Assembly: GCA_030055615.1 (NCBI GenBank)
Contig: JASFYN010000001.1
Location: 141,267 to 205,266, forward strand
From: Methanothermobacter sp.
Lineage (GTDB): Archaea; Methanobacteriota; Methanobacteria; Methanobacteriales; DSM-23052
DNA length: 64,000 nt
Reading direction: 5' to 3'
Positions 11,102 to 20,445 of this stretch are shown here, piece after piece. A program made the position numbers and the translations under genes. The notes beneath the pieces were generated by a model. It saw only the letters and a list, made by a program, of their open reading frames with translations, ran no database searches and had not been told where the DNA came from. Numbering within the stretch: position 1 is the first letter of the stretch; the number at the start of each line of letters is the position of its first letter.

Positions 11102-11156
11102 GTTACAAAAGGTTATAATTTTAGGTTCAAAAGAGTTATAGTTACAAAACGTTATA
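11102..11156. promoter_or_regulatory. Triple 16-bp direct repeat in the grpE/regulator divergent promoter
   Basis: Three direct copies are present: GTTACAAAAGGTTATA (11102-11117), GTTCAAAAGAGTTATA (11125-11140) and GTTACAAAACGTTATA (11141-11156). The third abuts TTATATAA, the likely TATA box of the rightward regulator gene. The complement of 11108-11120 gives an A/T-rich box suited to the leftward grpE promoter. The layout suggests a regulator, plausibly the divergent gene product, covering both promoters. Confidence 0.7.
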
Positions 11157-11183
11157 TAAATCTTTCGTCAAATGATTATAACA

Positions 11184-11654
11184 ATGACAAAGAATATAGA
11201 TAACATGGACATGGAAGCCCTATTAGATGTTATGGGATGCAGGACAAGACGCGAAATCATAAACCTGCTAAGGGAGGAACCAAGATTCGTAAGTCAAATA
11301 TCAAAGGAGCTAAAGATAGGTCAGAAGGCCATAATAGAACATTTAAGGGCCATGGAAGAAGTAGGGATACTAGACTCCTTCTTTAAGAAAATAGAACGTG
11401 GAAGACCGCGTAAATATTATAATATTTCTAATGACATCCACCTCAGCATCATAATAAACAAGAACACCTTCAAAATAGACCTTATAGAAGAAGATGAGGA
11501 ATTTTTCACCAGTGAATGGTCAAGACTCATGAAAATAGAAACAAGAATAAAAAGGGGTGATAAAGGGGCGGTGAAAGAATTAAAGAAGTTAATAAGAGTT
11601 TATGAATCCCTTAAAAAGAAAGCAGAGAAAATCCTACAAGAAAATCCGCTATAG
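11184..11654 (+). CDS. ArsR-type winged-helix transcriptional regulator, candidate heat-shock regulator
   Basis: The roughly 156-residue protein has a winged helix (residues about 8-70: [18 protein letters not shown], then [29 protein letters not shown]) followed by a beta wing with [11 protein letters not shown], and a charged helical C-terminus for dimerisation. This arrangement resembles the ArsR/Phr-like regulators of archaea. It is divergent from grpE-dnaK-dnaJ and shares three 16-base repeats with it. The ATG at 11184 is preferred because the TATA box at 11152 would start transcription near 11180, after the alternative ATG at 11172. Control of the chaperone operon is inferred from position only. 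Confidence 0.82.
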   Translation: MTKNIDNMDMEALLDVMGCRTRREIINLLREEPRFVSQISKELKIGQKAIIEHLRAMEEVGILDSFFKKIERGRPRKYYNISNDIHLSIIINKNTFKIDLIEEDEEFFTSEWSRLMKIETRIKRGDKGAVKELKKLIRVYESLKKKAEKILQENPL

Positions 11655-13946
11655 TTTCCTAGTGGCGATCACAGCTTGTCCAAGAGATACTGAACCATCA
11701 CCTGCACACGAATTTCTATGTTGTATAAACCTATAACCCATCTCCTCCACATAATCCTTGATCGTGAGACTTATAGCCTCATTATAAAATACGCCCCCTG
11801 ATCCACCGATTATATCTGTGCCAACATCTTCAGCGACCCTAACAGCTATATCAGCCAAGCCCCTTGAGAGAGATCTTTGAGCTGCTGCTGCTATATCCAC
11901 GGTTTTTTCACCCGCTTTTTTAAGCTCCATCACTTTTAATAAGAGATCTGTTGTATCAAGAACATACCTACCCTCGTATTTATCCACCTTATAAGGTATA
12001 TCAATGTCATTTGAAGATCTATAAGCGGCTGATTCAAGTTTCATCGCACACTCTCCCTCATATGTTCTTTTGGAACATATATGGAGTGCTGTTGCAATAG
12101 AATCCAAGATCCTGCCAGTGCTTGTGGTTATGCCTACATTAATATCCCTTTCCAATTGCCTTCTTACCAATTGTATCTCTTTCTCGCCATGGGGGAAATA
12201 TTGCTTGTATTCTTCCTTGAAAAGTTCTTCGAGATAATCAAGAGTATGATAGCCCCCTAGGATTGAAAAGAGCATCCTAGCAGGGTATATGGCGCATAGG
12301 TCTCCGCCTGGCATTTTCTGTGGGGCTAAGCTCCCGAGTCTCTTATATTGATCATCAAAGCAATAAAGTATTTCACCTCCCCATGCCGTTCCATCATCTC
12401 CATATCCTACGCCATCAGCTGCGATACATACAAATTCATTTACTCCAGAATCTACCGCGAGGGCGGCTGCATGGGCATGATGATGCTGAACCTTGAATAC
12501 TGGGGCTGAATGTTCCCTGCTTAACTCTTCCGCAAGTTTAGTTGTGAAAAATCTAGGATGCAGATCACAAGCTACCGCATCTACCTCTTCGGTCCCGGTT
12601 ATCCTCATTAGGTGCCTAAGGGCGTCTTCAAGAAACCTTGTAGTATCATATTTTGTAGTGTTACCGATATATTGGGAAAGATAACATTCTCCATGGTTTA
12701 AAATAGCGAATGTCACATCTATCTCAGGACCCAATGCTATAACATTAGAATCTGATGATAAATTTGAAAGGTCATAAGGTTCTGGTGTGTAGCCACGGGA
12801 TCGGCGTATGAACGCCATGTCACCCCCTCTGAAGCGGACAACAGAATCGTCACATCGATTCACTATCTTCCTGTTATGGATTAGGAAATAGTCAGCTATG
12901 CCTCTAAGTTTCCCAAGTATTTCCTTGTTTCTGATTATCATCGGCTCTCCTGGCTTGTTAGCGGATGTCATCACATAAGCAGGTCTTTCAGCATGTTTAA
13001 AGAGCATATGGTGTATGCCAGAATAAGGGAGCATTATACCAATATTATGTAAGCCTGGGGCGACTGATGGGGCGAGATAATATTGGTCACTTTTCTTTAA
13101 CACGACAATTGGCCGTCTCCTTGACTTTAAAACTTTTTCCTCTCCACTTGATACTATTGCGAAAGTTTTTATTGTCTCTATGTCAGGTGACATACAAGCA
13201 AAAGGCTGGTATGGTCTTCCTAATCTCTCTCTCAACCTTTTAACAGTTTCTTCGTTTGTAGCGTCACATGCAAGGTGTGTGCCACCTATACCTTTTATGG
13301 CGACTATATAACCTTCATCTAGTATCTTAGCAGCTTCTTTTAGCGGATCATCAACACGGATGGGCTCATCCCCGTATAATGAAAGTTTTGGCCCGCAAGC
13401 TGGGCAGCATGTTGCCTCCGCATGGTATCTTCGATCTGATGGCTCATTGTATTCCCTTTGACAGTCTTCACAAAGTGGGAACTCCTTCATACTTGTCCTT
13501 TCCCTGTCATAAGGTATTTCCTCGATTACGGTAAACCTTGGCCCACAATCAGTACATGCGGTGAATGGGTAAAGGTGTCTTCGATCCTTTGGATTATTCA
13601 TGTCAGATAGGCATGCTTCACACGTTGCAACGTCAGCAGGTATTACAGATGTCCCTTTAAGTTTTGAAGAACTCCCCTTGATTTCGAAATTGGTGAAACT
13701 CAAATGGTTTATTTCATCCCATTCAACTTCTATGTTAGATATTTTCGATATTGGGGGCTTTTTCAATTTCAAATCATTGATAAATCTTCTTATAATCTCT
13801 TTTTCCCCTTCAACGACTATTTCTACAATATTGCCAAGGTTTCTAACATAACCCTTAAGTTCAAGGTTATTTGCTAACCTGTAGACCGTTGGCCTGAAAC
13901 CTACGCCTTGTACTATCCCTTGGACAAAAATGTGGGCCCTGTACAT
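11649..13946 (-). CDS. hypF: Carbamoyltransferase HypF, [NiFe]-hydrogenase maturation
   Basis: HypF makes the thiocarbamate on HypE that becomes the CN ligands of the NiFe centre. The 765-residue protein has the full domain order: an acylphosphatase domain ([12 protein letters not shown]), two zinc fingers (CEACLSDM with CTDCGP, and CEDCQREY with CCPACGP), a YrdC-like domain ([14 protein letters not shown]) and a Kae1-like domain ([13 protein letters not shown]). I place the start at the ATG at 13946, not the GTG at 13958, because GGTGAGGTG lies just ahead of it. It is divergent from larB, another nickel-related gene, and its 3' end overlaps the regulator by six bases. It serves Frh and Ehb, both encoded in this window. 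Confidence 0.96.
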   Translation of the reverse strand: MYRAHIFVQGIVQGVGFRPTVYRLANNLELKGYVRNLGNIVEIVVEGEKEIIRRFINDLKLKKPPISKISNIEVEWDEINHLSFTNFEIKGSSSKLKGTSVIPADVATCEACLSDMNNPKDRRHLYPFTACTDCGPRFTVIEEIPYDRERTSMKEFPLCEDCQREYNEPSDRRYHAEATCCPACGPKLSLYGDEPIRVDDPLKEAAKILDEGYIVAIKGIGGTHLACDATNEETVKRLRERLGRPYQPFACMSPDIETIKTFAIVSSGEEKVLKSRRRPIVVLKKSDQYYLAPSVAPGLHNIGIMLPYSGIHHMLFKHAERPAYVMTSANKPGEPMIIRNKEILGKLRGIADYFLIHNRKIVNRCDDSVVRFRGGDMAFIRRSRGYTPEPYDLSNLSSDSNVIALGPEIDVTFAILNHGECYLSQYIGNTTKYDTTRFLEDALRHLMRITGTEEVDAVACDLHPRFFTTKLAEELSREHSAPVFKVQHHHAHAAALAVDSGVNEFVCIAADGVGYGDDGTAWGGEILYCFDDQYKRLGSLAPQKMPGGDLCAIYPARMLFSILGGYHTLDYLEELFKEEYKQYFPHGEKEIQLVRRQLERDINVGITTSTGRILDSIATALHICSKRTYEGECAMKLESAAYRSSNDIDIPYKVDKYEGRYVLDTTDLLLKVMELKKAGEKTVDIAAAAQRSLSRGLADIAVRVAEDVGTDIIGGSGGVFYNEAISLTIKDYVEEMGYRFIQHRNSCAGDGSVSLGQAVIATRKL

Positions 13947-14024
13947 TTCACACCTCACCGGTTACTTTTTAAAGTGTATATTGTAGACTTTATTATATTA
14001 TCATATTGGGGGGTGGTCTTCATC

Positions 14025-14783
14025 GTGAGACCCGTACTTAAAGATCTTAGGGATGGTAAGATTTCAATTGAGGAGGCTGAAAAGCTTATAAAGAGTCAGT
14101 TTTTGGATATTAGGGAAGTGGCTAAGTTCGATATTGGGAGAAAATTAAGAACAGGATTTCCAGAGGCTATTTTAGCATTGGGTAAAAGTGATGATGATAT
14201 TGTGCAGATCCTTTTGTCTTCTCCAACAGATCCTATGATCGTAACACGCCTCAGTCCTGAGAGATTCGAGAATATCCGGGAAAAGATAACCTCGCTTGAA
14301 GAGAAGGGATTTTCGATCAAGTATAATAAGAGGGCTCATATTCTCGTTGTGAAGGGTGATGACAGAACTTCTCTAGATTCTAGGGTAGGTATAATAACTG
14401 CTGGTACTGCTGATATACCTGTTGCAGAAGAAGCTAGAATTATCTTGGAGGAGTATGGTTGTCAGGTTATCAGAGCTTATGATGTTGGTGTTGCTGGGAT
14501 TCATAGGCTTGTACAACCTTTGTATGATATGCTAGAAGCTGATGTTAAGATTATAATTGTGGTGGCTGGGATGGAAGGTGCCCTACCATCAGTCGTTGCT
14601 GGTCTAGTGGATGTGCCTGTTATTGGAGTACCAACTTCCATTGGATATGGTGTGGGTGAAGGTGGGTTCGCAGCCCTTTATTCAATGTTGCAATCTTGCA
14701 CGCCAGGTATTGGAGTTGTGAATATTGATAATGGTTTTGGAGCAGCAGCCTTGGCAATAAAAATTATAAGAGCATTTGAATAA
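14025..14783 (+). CDS. larB: LarB-like protein, nicotinate mononucleotide-type carboxylase of nickel-pincer cofactor synthesis
   Basis: LarB carboxylates and hydrolyses nicotinic acid adenine dinucleotide in the first step of nickel-pincer nucleotide synthesis; the catalytic domain is PurE-like. The N-terminal helical part (GKISIEEAEKLI) and the PurE-like core (VGIITAGTADIPVAEEA, VVAGMEGALPSVVAGLVDVPVIGVPTS) are clear. The GTG at 14025 is chosen (252 residues) since GGGGGTGG at 14008-14016 sits about eight bases before it; the longer frame runs into hypF. It is divergent from hypF. No larA, larC or larE is seen in the window, so whether it feeds a pincer cofactor here is open. Confidence 0.85.
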   Translation: MRPVLKDLRDGKISIEEAEKLIKSQFLDIREVAKFDIGRKLRTGFPEAILALGKSDDDIVQILLSSPTDPMIVTRLSPERFENIREKITSLEEKGFSIKYNKRAHILVVKGDDRTSLDSRVGIITAGTADIPVAEEARIILEEYGCQVIRAYDVGVAGIHRLVQPLYDMLEADVKIIIVVAGMEGALPSVVAGLVDVPVIGVPTSIGYGVGEGGFAALYSMLQSCTPGIGVVNIDNGFGAAALAIKIIRAFE

Positions 14784-15077
14784 TTATTGGGGTTTTCTCC
14801 TTCTTGAAAATTCATCGAGGATTTCATCAAATTTTATACCTTTATAAACTAGGAGTAAAAAGGTGTGAAATAGGAGGTCTACGGCCTCTTCTAGGACGTT
14901 TTCATCATTTTTTGATGCTATTATAAGTTCTGTTGCCTCTTCCCCAATCTTTTCAAGTATTTTATCCTCTCCAGTTTTGTTATCGTTTTTCATTAGATTG
15001 GATGTGTATGAATTTATTGGTTTGTCTCTGCGTGTTTCAAGAACCATGTAAATTTCTCTTAATATATCATTTTTCAT
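14784..15077 (-). CDS. hisE: Phosphoribosyl-ATP pyrophosphatase HisE
   Basis: HisE catalyses the second step of histidine synthesis, hydrolysing phosphoribosyl-ATP to phosphoribosyl-AMP. The 97-residue all-helical protein shows the MazG-like motif [17 protein letters not shown], with metal-binding Glu residues, and then EEAVDLLFH. It is a stand-alone protein rather than the HisIE fusion of many bacteria. Its start overlaps the end of the upstream CBS-ParB gene by 11 bases. Confidence 0.93.
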   Translation of the reverse strand: MKNDILREIYMVLETRRDKPINSYTSNLMKNDNKTGEDKILEKIGEEATELIIASKNDENVLEEAVDLLFHTFLLLVYKGIKFDEILDEFSRRRKPQ

Positions 15078-15876
15078 CTTTTTTCCTCGATTTTGCTTTT
15101 TTCATACTTGTTGTGATGGCTATGAGGGGATGTTGGGCGTCATCGATTATTTCAATATCGTCTAGGGTGTATATCTTGTTAATATCTGCAGTTTTTTCCA
15201 TTCCAAGTTTGAGGTCTTTTTTCATGTCTATTACATAAGAGTCTATTTCTTTATAGCCTAGTTTATGTGATGCCACAGCTCTATGGTGCCCATCAACTAG
15301 AATGTAACGATCTCCTGTTTTAACGACTATTGTGGGTTCTGCGAGTCCCTTTTTGATCTCGTATATTCTTCCTTCGAGTTCATCAGCGTATATTTTACTC
15401 TGTGTGGGCCTGAGCTTTGATATTGGGATTTTCATCCGTTTAACTTCTGGTTTAACATTGTAGAGCTGTTCTAGTGTCTTTTTAAAGTAGTTGACCTTCA
15501 TTGGTGTTGATCTTTCAATATGGGAACGTACTATGTCTGTGTTGGTAATTATGCCTACAAGCTTTCCTTTTTTGTCAATAACGGGGAGGCGTGATATTCC
15601 CATTCTAAACATTACTCTAGCGGCATCATTTAATGACATGTCCTGGTCTGCTACCACCACATCAGTGGACATTATCTCCTTGACGGTTTTCACCCAAGGT
15701 TTTATTAGAAGGTCGAATGCTGTTATAATGCCGATAACACTATCATTATCTCTCACCGGAAACCCATCATGTCCTGTTTCTTTCATTAACCTGATTATTT
15801 CAGCAGTTGAAGTGTCAGGAGTTACTGAAATAACTTCTCTTGTCATGTAATCTTTTACTAGTGCTTTCTTGCCCAT
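15067..15876 (-). CDS. CBS-pair protein fused to a ParB/sulfiredoxin-like domain
   Basis: The N-terminal half carries two CBS motifs ([20 protein letters not shown] and [17 protein letters not shown]), a Bateman module that usually binds adenine nucleotides or SAM. From about residue 135 a ParB/sulfiredoxin-like domain follows, with ISKLRPTQ and the phosphate-loop signature [15 protein letters not shown]. Such domains can be nucleases, CTPases or kinases. I chose the ATG at 15876 ([11 protein letters not shown]), which avoids overlap with the upstream gene. Function is unknown; a nucleotide-sensing regulator or enzyme is plausible. Confidence 0.85.
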   Translation of the reverse strand: MGKKALVKDYMTREVISVTPDTSTAEIIRLMKETGHDGFPVRDNDSVIGIITAFDLLIKPWVKTVKEIMSTDVVVADQDMSLNDAARVMFRMGISRLPVIDKKGKLVGIITNTDIVRSHIERSTPMKVNYFKKTLEQLYNVKPEVKRMKIPISKLRPTQSKIYADELEGRIYEIKKGLAEPTIVVKTGDRYILVDGHHRAVASHKLGYKEIDSYVIDMKKDLKLGMEKTADINKIYTLDDIEIIDDAQHPLIAITTSMKKAKSRKKDEK

Positions 15877-15877
15877 G

Positions 15878-16117
15878 TTATCCCTTTCCACATTTTTTCC
15901 ATATTAGTTTGTCTCCGCATTCTATTTTCACTATCCTGTGATATGGTATGGCTGTTCCTTTTTTAAGGATCAAGAATCCCTTTTCAAGTTTCTTTATATC
16001 AGTGCCTTTAATAGTTTTCAAGTTTTTATGGGCGCCTCTGTGAAGGTAACTTATCTTACATTTTTTGATATCACCTTTTGGGTGCCATATCATCAAATCT
16101 ATGACCTTCCTGGCCAT
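15878..16117 (-). CDS. Conserved DUF504 (UPF0248) protein
   Basis: This 79-residue basic protein matches the archaeal DUF504 family, recognised by [16 protein letters not shown] near the start and the [10 protein letters not shown] motif. Its role is not established, although proximity to RNA and translation genes is common in archaea. Here it lies between gatB and the CBS-ParB gene on the same strand, so the group gatB, DUF504, CBS-ParB and hisE may be one transcript. Confidence 0.8.
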   Translation of the reverse strand: MARKVIDLMIWHPKGDIKKCKISYLHRGAHKNLKTIKGTDIKKLEKGFLILKKGTAIPYHRIVKIECGDKLIWKKCGKG

Positions 16118-16132
16118 TTTATGTGGCCCCTC

Positions 16133-17482
16133 TCAAATTCTTTCTTTTATGAGTTGGAGTGTCCTTGTGGGATCAGCTTTTCCCCGTGTTAATCTCATTA
16201 CTTGTCCAACGAGGAAGTTGATCGCGGCTTCCTTACCATCATAGTAGTCTTTAACGGCCTGTGGGTTCTCTTTTATGGCCTTTTCAACGGCTTTTATGAT
16301 ATCTGCTTCGTCTATTATCCCGATTAGTCCGAGTTCTTCTGCTATTTTGCGGGGATTTTTCCTTGTGTGTGGCATTTTTTCTATTATCCTTTGACCTGCT
16401 TTTACTGTGATTTCCTTGTTTTTTATCATTTTGAGTAATTCTATAAGGTTCTGGGCTGTTATTTTACTTTCTTTGAAGCTCATCTTATTATAGTAGAGTA
16501 CTCTTTTTACTTCATCCCTCATCCATAAGGCCGCGAATTCTGGGTCTATCTCTTTAGCCACTTCCTCGAATGCGTCTGCTAATTCTATTTCTGATGTGAG
16601 GACTCTGGCGTGTTCTTCTTTTAGGTTGTATTCTTTCATGAAACGTTTAACTTTTATGTGTGGGGGTTCTGGGATTGTTTCTTTTATTTTTTCCAGTAAT
16701 TTTTCTTGGAATTTCATGGGTGGGAGGTCTGGGTCTGGTATATAACGGTAATCTTCTGCTTCTTCTTTGAGTCTCATGGGGACTGTGATCATTTGAGATT
16801 CTAGGAATGCTCTTGTTTCCTGTTTAACTTCGACTCCTCTCTTTAGGAGGTTCTTTTGTCTTATCATTTCAAATTTCAGGGCTTTGTATGCTCCCTTGAT
16901 GGAATTTATGTTTTTTATTTCAACGCGTTTACCCCCTTCTAGGGATATGTTTACGTCGGCTCTCATGGTACCCTCGCCCCTCGCACATTTGCTATACTCT
17001 AGTACTCTTATTAGTTCTTTAAGGAAATTTCTGGCTTCTTCTGGCGATTTTATGTCTGGTTCTGTTACTATTTCGATGAGTGGTATCCCTGAACGGTTGA
17101 AGTCTACTACTCCTAGGTCTGGTTTGTATTGTCCCGGATCTTCTTCTAGGTGAACTTCTCTTATTCTGACATTGTTTAATTCACCATTGTAGCCTATGGG
17201 GATTGAAGTGCGCTGGTAACCTGATGGGAGGTCTGGGTAGTCGTAATGTTTACGTAGGAAGTATGTTGTTTCTGGGTTTATTTTACAGTCTAACATGAGG
17301 GCGATTTTAATAGTCCCTTCGATTGCTTTTTCATTTGGTGGATATGGTTTGGCCCCTGGCTGGTTTAAGCATACTGGGCAAATGTTTTCATTTGCTGATA
17401 CTTCTTGGTAATTTGTTGGACAATCACAGAACAGTTTAGATTCTGTTTCGAGTTGAACGTGAATTTCGAGGCCGCATTTCAT
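16133..17482 (-). CDS. gatB: Aspartyl/glutamyl-tRNA amidotransferase subunit B
   Basis: GatB activates misacylated Glu-tRNA(Gln) or Asp-tRNA(Asn) for amidation together with GatA and GatC. The 449-residue protein opens with the signature KCGLEIHVQLETESKLFC, has the paired zinc Cys (FCDCPTNY and CPVCLNQPGAKPYPN-like CPVCLNQPGAKPYPPN), DVNISLEGG and the C-terminal YqeY-like tail ending with NFLVGQVMRLTRGKADP. The presence of GatB rather than GatE indicates the ADT branch. gatA and gatC are not in the window. Confidence 0.95.
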   Translation of the reverse strand: MKCGLEIHVQLETESKLFCDCPTNYQEVSANENICPVCLNQPGAKPYPPNEKAIEGTIKIALMLDCKINPETTYFLRKHYDYPDLPSGYQRTSIPIGYNGELNNVRIREVHLEEDPGQYKPDLGVVDFNRSGIPLIEIVTEPDIKSPEEARNFLKELIRVLEYSKCARGEGTMRADVNISLEGGKRVEIKNINSIKGAYKALKFEMIRQKNLLKRGVEVKQETRAFLESQMITVPMRLKEEAEDYRYIPDPDLPPMKFQEKLLEKIKETIPEPPHIKVKRFMKEYNLKEEHARVLTSEIELADAFEEVAKEIDPEFAALWMRDEVKRVLYYNKMSFKESKITAQNLIELLKMIKNKEITVKAGQRIIEKMPHTRKNPRKIAEELGLIGIIDEADIIKAVEKAIKENPQAVKDYYDGKEAAINFLVGQVMRLTRGKADPTRTLQLIKERI

Positions 17483-17518
17483 CTTAATGGTTATTCCCCC
17501 ATTTTATCAGTGTAAGGA

Positions 17519-18526
17519 TCATTGGGTTAGTGTATATGATTTTTTTAAGCACATATCAATATATCTTTTTATAAAAGGTTCTAATTTTTCATCTGCTTCC
17601 CCTTTAAGGAGCTTTTGATGGTCTGTGAATGTGCCTTTAAGTTTTCTACCGCTCCATTTCACTTCTTCTTCAACCCTTTTACCGTATCTTGTCCCGAACA
17701 TTTTAAATAGTGGGAATTTTGTAAGTCCATTGGCTCCTGCGAGTATTAATGGTCCTATGTTGGCCAGATTGTCAATCCAGGTGCCTGTGATTATTTTAAG
17801 TTTGGGGAATTTTATTCTTGTGGCGGCGACTATACCAGCATAATACAATGAGGGTGGTTGTGGTGTGTCCTCAAATATTGTGCCTTTGTGTGGGTTGAGT
17901 GAATAAAATATTATCCGATCCAATTTTAGGTTATCTATGAGCTTGAAAAGGTGTTCCAAATCTTTGATGGTTTCTCCAATGCCAAGTACTATTGTGATAG
18001 CCTTTTTAAATCCTAGTTCTTCTGCCAGTTCTAGCATTTCTATTATTTGGTTTATGGGTTTACTTGGACATAACTTTTCTTGTAATTTGGGGTTGGCTGT
18101 TTCTATGGCCCCTGTTATACCTTCAATTTCGTCTCCATATTCTTCTAGGTCTTTTGTTATGCCTATGTTGAGCCAAACTGGGGATCCTGTTATATCTTTT
18201 ATTGATTTGGCAATATTTTTTATCTCAGTGGTAGTGAATGATTTGTAGCCTCCTGAAAGGAATTCGATGTTCCATCCTATGCGTTTGCATATTTCTGCCT
18301 CGGCGAGTATCGCATTAACATTTCTTCTTGCTTTCCTAGGGTCTTTTATGAGGGGTTTTTGCGTGCTCATATAACAGAACGCGCAGTCCCCCATTTCACA
18401 CCACCAAGAAAGGAATATAGCTCTTTCAAGTGTTATAGTATCCCCATGTTTGCTAAGGGTGATCTTGTTAGCCTTTTCGAGTAATTTGAGTATCTTTTGA
18501 TTTTCTAGGTACTTGATAATGTCCAT
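17519..18526 (-). CDS. Radical SAM protein, biotin-synthase-like, with CX4CX2C cluster motif
   Basis: The 335-residue protein has the TIM-barrel pattern of BioB/HydE-type radical SAM enzymes. The cluster motif is at Cys43, Cys48 and Cys51 (CEMGDCAFC), so spacing is CX4CX2C rather than the canonical CX3CX2C. Further barrel motifs are EFLSGGYKSF, LNIGIT, AIETANPKLQ and TIVLGIGET. Unusual spacing is known among methanogen enzymes such as HcgA/HmdB (CX5CX2C), but I cannot assign this protein to a known reaction. It stands alone on the minus strand upstream of gatB, with its own likely promoter. Confidence 0.82.
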   Translation of the reverse strand: MDIIKYLENQKILKLLEKANKITLSKHGDTITLERAIFLSWWCEMGDCAFCYMSTQKPLIKDPRKARRNVNAILAEAEICKRIGWNIEFLSGGYKSFTTTEIKNIAKSIKDITGSPVWLNIGITKDLEEYGDEIEGITGAIETANPKLQEKLCPSKPINQIIEMLELAEELGFKKAITIVLGIGETIKDLEHLFKLIDNLKLDRIIFYSLNPHKGTIFEDTPQPPSLYYAGIVAATRIKFPKLKIITGTWIDNLANIGPLILAGANGLTKFPLFKMFGTRYGKRVEEEVKWSGRKLKGTFTDHQKLLKGEADEKLEPFIKRYIDMCLKKSYTLTQ

Positions 18527-18608
18527 GTTAAACTTTCACCTCAAAAAAAATATTTTATAATCTTAGACTATAATACTATTGTTAAAAATTTTATTGGGAT
18601 GATTCTTT

Positions 18609-18977
18609 ATGGTTTATTGTCCATATTGTGGTGAAAAAAACAGTGAAAATGCCATCTTTTGTAAAAAATGCGGGAACAGATTACCAGCAATCGAAAAGAA
18701 GCCTACAAGTCACCATTTACCGGGAGAACCTATTCGTTCCATGGGAGAGGCTGTTAAAACCTCCTTTGAATGGGACGTGGCTATAATAGCAGCTTTTATA
18801 TTCTTAATATCATATGGGATTTTAAGGGTAATAGCACCTCCAATAGCATTATGGTTAGCAGCAGCATTTTCAATACTATACTTGTTATCAGCCACCGAGA
18901 AAAAAGCATCGATTCTTCCACTGATAATCATAACATTACTCATAACTATTAATATAAAAGCATTCCTAGGCTTATAG
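18609..18977 (+). CDS. Zinc-ribbon membrane protein, unknown function
   Basis: The protein is 122 residues. It starts with a zinc ribbon (CPYCGEKNSENAIFCKKCG, residues 4-22), a short linker, and then two or three closely packed hydrophobic helices from about residue 55 to the end. Zinc-ribbon plus membrane architecture of this kind is common in archaea and usually of unknown function. A weak TATA-like stretch precedes it. No partner gene is apparent: the upstream gene is divergent and the tRNA cluster follows. Confidence 0.72.
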   Translation: MVYCPYCGEKNSENAIFCKKCGNRLPAIEKKPTSHHLPGEPIRSMGEAVKTSFEWDVAIIAAFIFLISYGILRVIAPPIALWLAAAFSILYLLSATEKKASILPLIIITLLITINIKAFLGL

Positions 18978-19034
18978 AAAACAGGACCAACCCATATTCT
19001 AAGTTTGCAATGTGATAATCTACTTTACCAAAAA

Positions 19035-19106
19035 TTTTATATATTATAATTATAAAACTAATCCTACGCTGGAATATCACTCTCGTTAGGTGAGCATATT
19101 ATAATT
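19035..19106 (+). promoter_or_regulatory. Candidate promoters of the tRNA cluster
   Basis: Two TATA-like boxes precede tRNA-Asn: TTTTATATATTATAA near 19035 and CATATTATAATTTT near 19095. The second would give a start about 12 bases before the tRNA and is the better candidate. Confidence 0.4.
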
Positions 19107-19138
19107 TTAGTGGACCCTTCAATTGAAAGATTTTAATC

Positions 19139-19212
<74 letters not shown>

Positions 19213-19216
19213 TCAC

Positions 19217-19290
<74 letters not shown>

Positions 19291-19291
19291 T

Positions 19292-19370
<79 letters not shown>

Positions 19371-19415
19371 TCAAAAATCCTACTAATTGTTTTATCCTTT
19401 TCCTATTTTAGGATT

Positions 19416-19499
<84 letters not shown>

Positions 19500-19523
19500 C
19501 TGTCAAAAAGGGAGGTAACTAGA

Positions 19524-19596
19524 GCCGGGGTGGGGTAGTTGGTTATCCTTCGGGACTGTGGATCCCGCGACTCGGGTTCAAATCTCGGCCCCGGCC
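19524..19596 (+). tRNA. tRNA-His (GTG)
   Basis: Acceptor GCCGGGG/CCCCGGC and the anticodon arm around CGGGA-CTGTGGA-TCCCG give anticodon GTG. The discriminator is C73, as in archaeal tRNA-His. The base before G1 is A, so the G-1 needed for histidylation is not genome-encoded and would have to be added after transcription by a Thg1-type enzyme. Confidence 0.94.
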
Positions 19597-19640
19597 CCAT
19601 TCTCATCATATCATTTATCATGGCTTTTTTGGGGTTTCAG

Positions 19641-20048
19641 ATGGCGAAAAAGGGTTATAAAGAGGAGATAGATCTTGTTAGAATGCTATGGGATAACAAT
19701 TTCGCCGCTATAAGAGCACCAGCCTCTGGGGGGGCGACTAAAAAACCATTACCTGATGTAATAGCAGGTAATGGAGAGAGATACCTTGCAATCGAAGTGA
19801 AAACGACATCCAAGGACAAAATTTATATTGCATCTGAAAGGGTGGAAGGTTTGCGCAAATTCTCAAAAATGTTTGGAGCTGAACCATACATTGGAATCAA
19901 GTTCAAGTATAAAAAATGGTTTTTCTTACCCTTAGATGATCTTGAAATAACACCACAGAAAAATTATAAGATAGACCTCAAACTTGCACTTGAGAAAGGA
20001 TTAGACATCTATGAGGTTATTGGTAAGGAAAAACAAATCAAATTTTAG
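19641..20048 (+). CDS. hjc: Archaeal Holliday junction resolvase Hjc
   Basis: Hjc cuts four-way DNA junctions symmetrically during recombination. The 135-residue protein shows the type II restriction-like active site: Glu in [12 protein letters not shown], then [19 protein letters not shown] with Asp, Glu and Lys. The [11 protein letters not shown] loop is also typical. The frame stays open upstream into tRNA-His, but the ATG at 19641, preceded by GGGG, matches the family N-terminus. It lies within the tRNA cluster between tRNA-His and tRNA-Cys. Confidence 0.94.
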   Translation: MAKKGYKEEIDLVRMLWDNNFAAIRAPASGGATKKPLPDVIAGNGERYLAIEVKTTSKDKIYIASERVEGLRKFSKMFGAEPYIGIKFKYKKWFFLPLDDLEITPQKNYKIDLKLALEKGLDIYEVIGKEKQIKF

Positions 20049-20167
20049 ATAATCCAACATATTATCTCGAGTAGAACCCCCAGGTGGGTGGGCGAAAAAT
20101 ATTTATAAGATTACCAATGATAGTATGAATTGTCCCCACATTGAAGGCAACTAATGGGGGGATCTTA

Positions 20168-20241
20168 GCCAAGGTAGCCTAGTCTGGTGAGGCGGTGGAC
20201 TGCAGATCCACTATACGTGAGTTCAAATCTCACCCTTGGCT
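20168..20241 (+). tRNA. tRNA-Cys (GCA)
   Basis: Acceptor GCCAAGG/CCTTGGC, anticodon arm GTGGA-CTGCAGA-TCCAC and T arm GTGAG-TTCAAAT-CTCAC, with discriminator T as expected for Cys. A BRE/TATA-like CGAAAAATATTTATAA at about 20093-20108 lies upstream, and the leader contains CCCC.CATT/AATGGGGG, which can pair. An AATTTTTTCC tract follows the tRNA. Confidence 0.95.
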
Positions 20242-20269
20242 TCCAAAAATTTTTTCCTTATACTGATAG

Positions 20270-20412
<143 letters not shown>

Positions 20413-20445
20413 TCATTAATTCATCCTTTTTTAGGGTTGATTACT

